From CAYMRL01 sp964473205 (lineage in GTDB: Bacteria > Deinococcota > Deinococci > Deinococcales > Trueperaceae), in the NCBI GenBank assembly GCA_964473205.1, contig CAYYOK010000117.1, positions 1-10,353 on the forward strand: a DNA stretch of 10,353 bases, read 5' to 3'. The notes beneath the pieces are model-generated. The model was not told where the DNA came from, ran no database searches, and worked only from the letters and a program-made list of their open reading frames with translations. Each line of letters begins with the position of its first letter. Position 1 is the first letter of the stretch. The translations under genes were made by a program, and so were the position numbers. Of this stretch, positions 5,401 through 10,353 are shown one piece after another.

Positions 5401-5646
5401 CTACGCGCGGGCTTTCTCGATCAGGCGCGTGACGACGAAGCGCTTGCGCTTGCTGATCGGGCGGGCCGACCGGATCTCGACGACGTCGCCGACGCCGTAG
5501 GCGTTGTCCTCGTCGTGAGCCAGGTACTTCTTGGATACGGCGATGACCTTGCCGTAGAGCGGGTGCTTGAAGCGCCGCTCGACGTTGACGGTCACGGTCT
5601 TGTCGGCCTTGTCTGACACGACGCGGCCCTGCATGACTTTCTTCAT
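5401..5646 (-). CDS. rpsQ: 30S ribosomal protein S17
   Basis: OB-fold primary 16S rRNA-binding protein. It carries QGRVVSDKADKTVTV at 6-20, KHPLYGKVIAVSKKYLAHDE at 27-46, and the family GDVVEIRSARPISKRKRF at 53-70. Length is 81 residues. The ATG overlaps the rpmC stop by 4 bases (ATGA), so it is probably translated by ribosomes finishing rpmC. Thermus S17 is about 105 residues because of a C-terminal helix extension; that extension is absent here, giving the ordinary short bacterial form. Confidence 0.96.
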   Translation of the reverse strand: MKKVMQGRVVSDKADKTVTVNVERRFKHPLYGKVIAVSKKYLAHDEDNAYGVGDVVEIRSARPISKRKRFVVTRLIEKARA

Positions 5647-5837
5647 CGGGCTTCAGCCTTCTCCTTGGCGATGGTGAGGAGCCGCGCGATCTCGCGCTTC
5701 GCGGCCCGGATCCGGCGCGGGTTCGAGGTCTGGCCGATCGCCGACTGGATCCTCAGGTCGAGGAGCTCCTGGCGACGCTTCTCGACCTCGGCGACGATCT
5801 CCTCCTCGCTCAGCCTGCGAGCCTCACTGGACTTCAT
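5643..5837 (-). CDS. rpmC: 50S ribosomal protein L29
   Basis: Small helical hairpin protein at the polypeptide exit tunnel, where it helps form the docking site for SRP and trigger factor with L23. It is 64 residues and almost entirely helical in character: SEEEIVAEVEKRRQELLDLR, then IQSAIGQTSNPRRIRAAKRE and IARLLTIAKEK. The NPRRIRAAKREIARLLT segment is the L29 signature region. It starts with ATG inside rplP (14-base overlap), with GGGAG 7 bases upstream in the rplP coding sequence, so its initiation site is fully embedded in the preceding gene. Confidence 0.96.
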   Translation of the reverse strand: MKSSEARRLSEEEIVAEVEKRRQELLDLRIQSAIGQTSNPRRIRAAKREIARLLTIAKEKAEAR

Positions 5838-6249
5838 CGTAGATCTCCCGCTTGACCATCTTCGTCTTGATGGGGAGCTTGTGGGACGCCAGGCGGAAGG
5901 CCTCCCTGGCCTGCTCCTCGGTGACGTTCGAGACCTCGAACATCACGCGGCCGGGCTTGACGACCGAGACCCAGTACTCCACGGCGCCCTTGCCCTTACC
6001 CATGCGGACTTCCTGCGGCTTCTTCGTCACGGGCTTGTCGGGGAAGATCCGGATGTAGATCTTGCCGCCGCGCTTGAAGAAGCGGCTCATCGTGATGCGG
6101 CAGGCCTCGATCTGGTTCGACCTGATCCAGCCCGGCTCCATCGCGACGAGGCCGTAGTCGCCGAAGGCGACGTAGTCCCCGCCCTTGGTGCTGCCGGTCA
6201 TGCGGCCGCGCATCTGCTTGCGGTACTTGACTCTCTTCGGTAGCAGCAT
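5824..6249 (-). CDS. rplP: 50S ribosomal protein L16
   Basis: Late-assembling large-subunit protein that organises the A-site tRNA elbow region. It begins MLLPKRVKYRKQMRGRMTG, followed by FGDYGLVAMEPGWIRSNQIE and the conserved loop RMGKGKGAVEYWVSVVKPG at 82-100. The arginine of RMGKGKG (Arg82) corresponds to the arginine hydroxylated in E. coli L16. 141 residues is typical. It follows the rpsC stop after 6 bases; an AGGGA lies about 13 bases upstream. The 3' end overlaps rpmC by 14 bases. Confidence 0.97.
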   Translation of the reverse strand: MLLPKRVKYRKQMRGRMTGSTKGGDYVAFGDYGLVAMEPGWIRSNQIEACRITMSRFFKRGGKIYIRIFPDKPVTKKPQEVRMGKGKGAVEYWVSVVKPGRVMFEVSNVTEEQAREAFRLASHKLPIKTKMVKREIYDEVQ

Positions 6250-6255
6250 CTTCGC

Positions 6256-7014
6256 TCAGTCCCTACGCGCCCGGGGCTTGGCGTCGCGGCCCCTGGCGTC
6301 GCGGCGACGGGCCTGCGGACGCCGGCGGCGCTTCTTGTCGTCGTCGGTCTTCGGGCGCGGCACGACGGCGGCGCGGCGCTGCTTGTCGCCGACGATCTCG
6401 CCGTGGAACACCCACACCTTGACGCCGATCACGCCGTAGGTCGTCCTGGCCTCAGCGGTGCCGTAGTCGATGTCGGCGCGGAGCGTCTGGAGGGGGACGC
6501 GGCCCTCGGCGTACCACTCGGGACGGGCCTGCTCGGCGCCGCCGAGGCGGCCGGAGCAGCGCACCTTGACGCCGCGCGCGCCCGACTCCATCGTGCGCTG
6601 AACGGCCTGCTTCATCGCGCGACGGAAGGCGAAGCGACGCTCGAGCTGCTCGGCGATGCGCTGGGCGATCAGAGCGGCGTTCGTGTTCGGGTTCGCCACC
6701 TCTTGCACGTTGACGGCGATGGTGCCGGGGATCTGGCTGCCGAGCTTGGCGCGCAGCAGCTTGATCGCCTCGCCGCCGCGGCCGATGACGACGCCGGGCT
6801 TGGCGGTGTGGATGGTGACGTTGATGTTGTGAGCGGCCCGCTCGATGTCGATGCGAGAGATGCCGGAGTGACCGACGTCTTTCGTGACGATCTTGCGGAT
6901 CAGCTCGTCTTCGGCGAGCAGGCGTGGGTAGTCCTTGGAGGACGCATACCAGTGCGCCGAAGGAACCTTGTTCACACCCAGCCGGAAGCCGACGGGGTTG
7001 ATCTTATTTCCCAC
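6256..7014 (-). CDS. rpsC: 30S ribosomal protein S3
   Basis: Small-subunit protein at the mRNA entry channel, involved in mRNA helicase activity. It starts GNKINPVGFRLGV after a GTG initiator. The type II KH domain has its GxxG loop at 78-81 (GVVIGRGGEAIKLL), and the C-terminal S3 domain includes GVKVRCSGRLGGAEQAR (about 148-164) and TTYGVIGVKVWVF. The last 35 residues or so (from about 216) are a highly charged tail dominated by Arg, Lys and Asp. The GTG at 7014 is supported by GGAGG 6 bases upstream inside rplV, and the two genes overlap by 11 bases. 252 residues. Confidence 0.97.
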   Translation of the reverse strand: MGNKINPVGFRLGVNKVPSAHWYASSKDYPRLLAEDELIRKIVTKDVGHSGISRIDIERAAHNINVTIHTAKPGVVIGRGGEAIKLLRAKLGSQIPGTIAVNVQEVANPNTNAALIAQRIAEQLERRFAFRRAMKQAVQRTMESGARGVKVRCSGRLGGAEQARPEWYAEGRVPLQTLRADIDYGTAEARTTYGVIGVKVWVFHGEIVGDKQRRAAVVPRPKTDDDKKRRRRPQARRRDARGRDAKPRARRD

Positions 7015-7348
7015 TGCGTTCCTCCAGGACGATCGAGATGTGGCACGTGCGCTTGCGCATCATGTCGGCGCGGCCACGGGCGCGCGGCAGGGTCCGCTTG
7101 AGCTGCGGGCCGTCGGACACCTGCACTTCCTTGACGAAGAGGCTGTCGTCGAACATGTCGTGGTTGTTCACGGCGTTGGCGCGCGCGCTCTTCAGCAGCT
7201 TGAGCATCGGAGCGGCGGAGCGCTTGTCCGTGAACTTCAAGATGGCCTCGGCTTCGTCGACCTTCTTCCCGCGGATCAGGTCGGCGACGAGGCGCGTCTT
7301 GCGCGGCGTCACGCGCAGCATGCGTAGTGAGGCGGTGGCTTGCGGCAC
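7004..7348 (-). CDS. rplV: 50S ribosomal protein L22
   Basis: Large-subunit protein whose extended hairpin lines the exit tunnel, where macrolide-resistance changes occur. It contains LRVTPRKTRLVADLIRGKKV, the ANAVNNHDM segment, and the hairpin plus C-terminal strand LPRARGRADMMRKRTCHISI. The RARG.A..M.KRT.HI pattern resembles what I remember of Deinococcus L22. Two GTG starts are possible. GTG at 7354 overlaps the rpsS stop by 4 bases but directly abuts the AAGGAG; GTG at 7348 has that AAGGAG about 5 bases upstream. I chose 7348 (114 residues) with low certainty over the 2-codon difference. No ATG is available until codon 10 from 7348. Confidence 0.94.
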   Translation of the reverse strand: MPQATASLRMLRVTPRKTRLVADLIRGKKVDEAEAILKFTDKRSAAPMLKLLKSARANAVNNHDMFDDSLFVKEVQVSDGPQLKRTLPRARGRADMMRKRTCHISIVLEERSGK

Positions 7349-7350
7349 GC

Positions 7351-7620
7351 TCACTCCTTGCGGCTACCGCTGTGACCGCGGAAGGTGCGAGTCGGCGAGA
7401 ACTCGCCGAGCTTGTGGCCTACCATCGTCTCCTGCACGAACACGGGCACGTGCTGACGACCGTTGTAGACGCCGATCGTGTGGCCGACCATCTCGGGGAC
7501 GACCGTCGAGCGGCGGCTCCAGGTCTTGATGACCCGCCGGTCGCCGGAGGCGTTGGCTGCGTCGATCTTCTTCAGCAGGTGCTCGTCGACGAACGGACCC
7601 TTCTTCAGGCTGCGTCCCAT
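7351..7620 (-). CDS. rpsS: 30S ribosomal protein S19
   Basis: Small-subunit head protein in complex with S13, near the A-site finger. Motifs in order are MGRSLKKGPFVDEHLLKKI at 1-19, IKTWSRRSTVVPEMVGHTIG at 31-50, VYNGRQHVPVFV at 51-62 and GHKLGEFSPTRTFRGH at 68-83. All are very well conserved. 89 residues is standard. It starts with ATG 3 bases after the rplB stop, with GGGGAG 7 bases upstream in the last rplB codons. Its own last codons (Lys-Glu, AAGGAG) provide the ribosome binding site for rplV. Confidence 0.98.
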   Translation of the reverse strand: MGRSLKKGPFVDEHLLKKIDAANASGDRRVIKTWSRRSTVVPEMVGHTIGVYNGRQHVPVFVQETMVGHKLGEFSPTRTFRGHSGSRKE

Positions 7621-7623
7621 GAC

Positions 7624-8457
7624 TCAGCTCCCCTTCCGGCGTCGCACGATGAAGGTGCTCGACCCCTTGCGCTTGTTGCGCGTCTTGTAGCCCTTGGCCT
7701 GCTGGCCCCACGGGCTGACGGGCGGGCGACCACCGGTGCTGCGGCCCTCGCCGCCACCGTGAGGGTGATCGACGGGGTTCATGGCGCGGCCGCGCTGATG
7801 CGGCTTGCGGCCCATCCAGCGCTTGCGGCCGGCCTTGCCGATGACGATGTTCTTGTGCTCGGAGTTGCCGACGCCGCCGACCGTGGCGTAGCACTCGCCG
7901 TGGAGCCTGCGGAGCTCGCCCGACGGCATGCGCACGGTGACGTAGGTGCCGTCGCGACCCTGGATCTGCAGGCTGGTGCCCGCCGAGCGCGCGAGCTGCG
8001 CGCCCTTGCCGGGGATCATCTCGACGGCGTGCACGACGGCGCCGACAGGGATGAAGCGCAGCGGCATGGCGTTGCCGGGATCCGGTTCGGCCTCCGGGCC
8101 GCTGACGACCTGGCTGCCGACCTTGAGCTTCTCCGGCGCGAGGATGTAGCGCTTCTCGCCGTCGACGTAGTGCAGCAGCGCGATGTTGGCGCTCCGGTTC
8201 GGGTCGTACTCGACCGTGGCGACCTTGGCGGGCACGCCTTCCTTGTCGCGGCGGCGGAAGTCGATGACGCGGTAGCGGCGCTTGTGGCCACCCCCGCGGA
8301 AGCGCGACGTGATGCGCCCGCGGTTGTTGCGCCCACCCGACTTCTTCAGCGGCTTGAGCAGCGACTTCTCCGGCTCGGTGTGAGTGACCTCGCCGAAGTC
8401 GGACGTCGTCATGAAGCGTCGGGAGGGAGTGTATGGGCGGTACTTCTTGGTAGGCAT
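7624..8457 (-). CDS. rplB: 50S ribosomal protein L2
   Basis: One of the most conserved large-subunit proteins; it is needed for subunit joining and peptidyl-transferase activity. Signatures include YRPYTPSRRFMTTSDF near the start, GRNNRGRITSRFRGGGHKRR at 42-61, and MNPVDHPHGGGEGR at 226-239. His231 corresponds to the E. coli His229 that has been linked to peptidyl-transferase activity. The C-terminus is Lys/Arg-rich (KRKGSSTFIVRRRKGS). 277 residues matches the family. A 13-base spacer after rplW holds a strong GGGAGGAGGG site before the ATG. It is the longest gene of the cluster. Confidence 0.98.
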   Translation of the reverse strand: MPTKKYRPYTPSRRFMTTSDFGEVTHTEPEKSLLKPLKKSGGRNNRGRITSRFRGGGHKRRYRVIDFRRRDKEGVPAKVATVEYDPNRSANIALLHYVDGEKRYILAPEKLKVGSQVVSGPEAEPDPGNAMPLRFIPVGAVVHAVEMIPGKGAQLARSAGTSLQIQGRDGTYVTVRMPSGELRRLHGECYATVGGVGNSEHKNIVIGKAGRKRWMGRKPHQRGRAMNPVDHPHGGGEGRSTGGRPPVSPWGQQAKGYKTRNKRKGSSTFIVRRRKGS

Positions 8458-8470
8458 CTTCCCTCCTCCC

Positions 8471-8758
8471 TTAAGACAGGCCGTCGAGCTGCTCGATGCG
8501 CTGCCCGGCCTTGAGCGTGACGATCGCCTTCTTGCGCCTGGCGGAGTGACCCGCGAAGCGGCCGAGGCGCTTGAGCTTGCCCTTGACGTTGACCAGGTTG
8601 ATCTTGGTCACGTCTACCTCGAAGACCGTCTCGATCGCTTCCTTGATCTGGACGCGGTTGGCCTTCGGGTGCACGAAGAACGAGTACTTGCCGTCGCCGA
8701 TGGCAGTCACGGCCTTCTCGCTCAGCACCGGGGCGAGGATGAGGTCGTGGTCGTTCAT
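8471..8758 (-). CDS. rplW: 50S ribosomal protein L23
   Basis: Exit-tunnel protein that docks trigger factor and SRP. It has 95 residues from ATG at 8758: MNDHDLILAPVLSEKAV at 1-17, KYSFFVHPKANRVQIKEAIE at 24-43, VDVTKINLVNVKGK at 48-61, then a basic loop RLGRFAGHSARRKKAIVTLK. The frame is open farther upstream, but that part is Arg/Gln/His-rich antifamily sequence inside rplD. The ATG at 8758 gives the proper L23 beginning, overlaps the rplD stop by 4 bases (ATGA) and has GAGGTG 5 bases upstream. Length and motifs are normal. Confidence 0.97.
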   Translation of the reverse strand: MNDHDLILAPVLSEKAVTAIGDGKYSFFVHPKANRVQIKEAIETVFEVDVTKINLVNVKGKLKRLGRFAGHSARRKKAIVTLKAGQRIEQLDGLS

Positions 8759-9354
8759 CCCTCCACCTCGGCGCTGTTCTCGAACAGGGTCGCGTCGGCG
8801 ATGACGCGATCGGCCCTGAGGATGTCGTAGACGTTGAGGCCCTTGGTGGCCAGCACATCGACCCACGGCACGTTGCGAGCAGCGCGCCTGACGAGCTCGT
8901 CGTCGGTGACCAGCAGGACCCGCTCGGCGCCGTCGAAGCCGTTGGACTTCGCCCAGGCGACGAACTCGCGGGTCTTGCCGCCGATGCTGAACGAGTCGAC
9001 CAGCGTCAGGCGGCCGTCGTTCGCACGGGCCGCGATGGCCATCTGCAGGCCGAGCCGGCGCACGCGCTTGGGCAGCGTGTACTCGTAGTTACGAGGCTGC
9101 GGACCGAAGCTGATGCCGCCGCCGACGAAGATAGGCGCCTTGCGGCTGCCGTGGCGGGCGCGGCCGGTGCCCTTCTGCGGGTAGATCTTGGCGGTCGAGC
9201 CCGTGACCATGCCGCGGGTCTTGGTCGCGGCGGTGCCGCGGCGACGCTTGGCGAGCTGCCAGGCGACGACCTCGTGGAGCACGGACTCCTTGGGCTCGGG
9301 CAGATCCAGGGTGACCTTGCGGTTGGTGCCGAGCACGTCGATGGTGACTGCCAT
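8755..9354 (-). CDS. rplD: 50S ribosomal protein L4
   Basis: Large-subunit protein with a globular domain and a long loop reaching the exit tunnel; in E. coli and relatives it is the autogenous repressor of the S10 operon. The loop is seen at about 44-80 (TKTRGMVTGSTAKIYPQKGT, then GRARHGSRKAPIFVGGG), followed by FGPQPRNYEYTLPKRVRRLG. The C-terminal domain has VDSFSIGGKTREFVAW, RVLLVTDDELVRRAARN and KGLNVYDILRADRVIADATL. 199 residues is normal. The ATG shares one base with the rplC stop (TGATG), and GGAGG lies 8 bases upstream. The S10 leader at which L4 might act lies outside the window. Confidence 0.97.
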   Translation of the reverse strand: MAVTIDVLGTNRKVTLDLPEPKESVLHEVVAWQLAKRRRGTAATKTRGMVTGSTAKIYPQKGTGRARHGSRKAPIFVGGGISFGPQPRNYEYTLPKRVRRLGLQMAIAARANDGRLTLVDSFSIGGKTREFVAWAKSNGFDGAERVLLVTDDELVRRAARNVPWVDVLATKGLNVYDILRADRVIADATLFENSAEVEG

Positions 9355-9974
9355 CAGGCGGCCCTCCTGTTCGACTGGCGCACCACGACGAGGCCGCCGT
9401 TGGGGCCGGGAACGGCGCCCTTGATCAGCAGCAGGTTGTCCTCGGGACGAACCTCGACGACCTCGAGAGCGAGGGTCGTGACGGGCTCGGCGCCGTAGTG
9501 ACCGGCCATCCGCTTGCCCTTGTAGACGCGACCGGGGAACTTGCGCTGGCCGATCGAGCCGGGGTGGCGGTGCTTCTTCTTGGTGCCGTGGGTGGCGGGC
9601 ATGCCTGCGAAGTTCCAGCGCTTCATGACGCCGGCCGTGCCGCGGCCCTTGCTGGTGCCGGTGACGTCGACCTTCTCGCCGGCGGCGAAGACGTCGACCT
9701 TGACCTCGTCGGTCTCGGGCTCGTAGTCGCGGAACTCGACGAGGTGGCGCTGCGGCTTCGCTCCGGCGCGCTTGAAGTGGCCGAGAGCAGGCTTGTTGAC
9801 CTTCTTCTCAGCCAGCTCGCCCCAGCCGAGCTGCACGGCCGAGTAGCCGTCGGTGACCGGGGTCTTGCGCTGCACCACGGGGCAGGGACCGGCGAGCAGC
9901 ACGGTGACCGGAACCAGCCGGTCGCCTTGCCACACCTGGGTCATGCCCACCTTGGTGCCGAGGATTCCTTTCAC
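9354..9974 (-). CDS. rplC: 50S ribosomal protein L3
   Basis: Early-assembly large-subunit protein with a long loop approaching the peptidyl-transferase centre. It begins (GTG)KGILGTKVGMTQVW and carries VDVTGTSKGRGTAGVMKRW at 102-120 and HRHPGSIGQRKFPGRV at 135-150. Gln143 in GSIGQ is equivalent to the glutamine methylated by PrmB in E. coli L3. KGKRMAGHYG and the C-terminal LLLIKGAVPGPNGGLVVVR complete the family pattern. The GTG start at 9974 is preceded by GGAGG 9 bases upstream, inside the last codons of rpsJ, and is only 2 bases after the rpsJ TAG. 206 residues, typical length. Confidence 0.97.
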   Translation of the reverse strand: MKGILGTKVGMTQVWQGDRLVPVTVLLAGPCPVVQRKTPVTDGYSAVQLGWGELAEKKVNKPALGHFKRAGAKPQRHLVEFRDYEPETDEVKVDVFAAGEKVDVTGTSKGRGTAGVMKRWNFAGMPATHGTKKKHRHPGSIGQRKFPGRVYKGKRMAGHYGAEPVTTLALEVVEVRPEDNLLLIKGAVPGPNGGLVVVRQSNRRAA

Positions 9975-9976
9975 GT

Positions 9977-10297
9977 CTAACGTCCTCCGACGGTCTTGAT
10001 CTCGATATCGACGCCCGTCGGCAGATCGAGGTGCATCAGCGAGTCGATCGTGCTCTTGGTGGGCGACTTGATGTCGATGAGGCGGTTGTGCGTCCGGATC
10101 TCGAAGTGCTCGCGGCTGTCCTTGTCGGTGAACGGGCTGCGCAGCACACAGAAGCGCCGGATGCGGGTGGGGAGCGGAACCGGGCCGTTTACCTTGGCGC
10201 CGGTCCTGCGGACGGTCTCGACGATCTTGGTCGCCGAGCTGTCAAGGCTTCGGTGGTCGAAGGCCTTGAGTTTGATGCGGATACGGGGAGCTGCCAT
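9977..10297 (-). CDS. rpsJ: 30S ribosomal protein S10
   Basis: Small-subunit head protein that also acts as NusE in transcription antitermination. It begins PRIRIKLKAFDHRSLDSSA, has GPVPLPTRIRRFCVLRSPF at 38-56, then DSREHFEIRTHNRLIDI at 60-76 and the C-terminal LDLPTGVDIEIKTVGGR. The RIRRFCVLRSPF stretch and the IKTVGGR end match what I recall of Deinococcus and Thermus S10 rather than Firmicutes or Proteobacteria, and are among the main lineage clues. 106 residues. The ATG comes 4 bases after the tuf stop with no strong ribosome binding site, suggesting coupling to tuf. Confidence 0.98.
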   Translation of the reverse strand: MAAPRIRIKLKAFDHRSLDSSATKIVETVRRTGAKVNGPVPLPTRIRRFCVLRSPFTDKDSREHFEIRTHNRLIDIKSPTKSTIDSLMHLDLPTGVDIEIKTVGGR

Positions 10298-10301
10298 GGC
10301 G

Positions 10302-10353
10302 TTACTTGGTCACCGATGTCACGACACCAGCACCAACAGTACGACCACCCTCC
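10302..10353 (-). CDS. tuf: Elongation factor Tu, C-terminal end (partial)
   Basis: Sixteen codons plus TAA, running off the right edge: E-GGRTVGAGVVTSVTK. GGRTVGAGVV is the invariant end of bacterial EF-Tu, the GTPase that delivers aminoacyl-tRNA to the ribosome. Gene order tuf-rpsJ is known from the Thermus/Deinococcus group. Codons 2-9 all end in U (GGT, GGT, CGT, ACT, GTT, GGT, GCT, GGT), in contrast with the C/G-ending codons of the neighbouring ribosomal protein genes. The frame and stop are clear, though only the tail is visible. Confidence 0.93.
   Translation of the reverse strand, partial: EGGRTVGAGVVTSVTK

Noticed and set aside
7327..8514. 395-codon open frame on the plus strand, antisense to rplB/rpsS
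   Set aside because: It is a shadow of the high-GC minus-strand genes, which are unmistakable ribosomal proteins; its translation is Ala/Arg/Asp/Leu-rich with no recognisable family.
1096..10353. Hidden novel system, mobile element or CRISPR within the ribosomal cluster
   Set aside because: Almost every base from 1096 to the right edge is accounted for by 23 standard genes and short spacers; no direct repeat arrays, transposase or attachment sites were seen.

Overview
About nine tenths of this window (1096..10353, all genes on the minus strand) is the S10-spc ribosomal protein cluster of a high-GC bacterium. Read along the minus strand from the right edge, it holds the last 16 codons of tuf, then rpsJ, rplC, rplD, rplW, rplB, rpsS, rplV, rpsC, rplP, rpmC, rpsQ (S10 block), then rplN, rplX, rplE, rpsN (zinc type), rpsH, rplF, rplR, rpsE, rpmD, rplO and the first 80 codons of secY (spc block). 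All 21 ribosomal protein genes look intact. Several features point to Deinococcota: tuf directly upstream of rpsJ; an S10 with a PLPTRIRRFCVLRSPF segment and an IKTVGGR end; and a SecY SGGNFE..FSI..LG.IPYIT segment like that of Thermus. The assignment rests on remembered family sequences; a lineage near Trueperaceae is only a guess.

The genes work as one expression unit. Most neighbours overlap by 1 or 4 bases (TGATG, ATGA or GTGA) or are separated by fewer than 20 bases, and most ribosome binding sites lie inside the end of the preceding gene. This is the usual arrangement for translational coupling of ribosome components. SecY at the end links the unit to membrane protein export. The one clear break in packing is a 152-base gap between rpsN and rpsH (3786..3937). 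It carries two back-to-back perfect hairpins without U-tracts.

The left end (2..about 1100) is unrelated. It is a plus-strand gene for a HlyD/RND-type periplasmic adaptor subunit resembling those I recall from Acidobacteria, open at the left edge and preceded by an 85-codon Ser/Thr/Gly/Ala-rich stretch. It faces secY tail to tail and both genes are cut at the same place (about 1096..1102): the adaptor ends abruptly on a stop codon supplied by the complement of a secY Tyr codon, and SecY loses everything after its PYIT motif. Conserved DNA of two different characters joined inside two coding regions looks most like a chimeric contig, although a real rearrangement cannot be excluded from sequence alone.

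I do not see a previously undescribed system here. The items most worth checking are the junction, the paired hairpins in the rpsN-rpsH gap, and the low-complexity insert in the adaptor.
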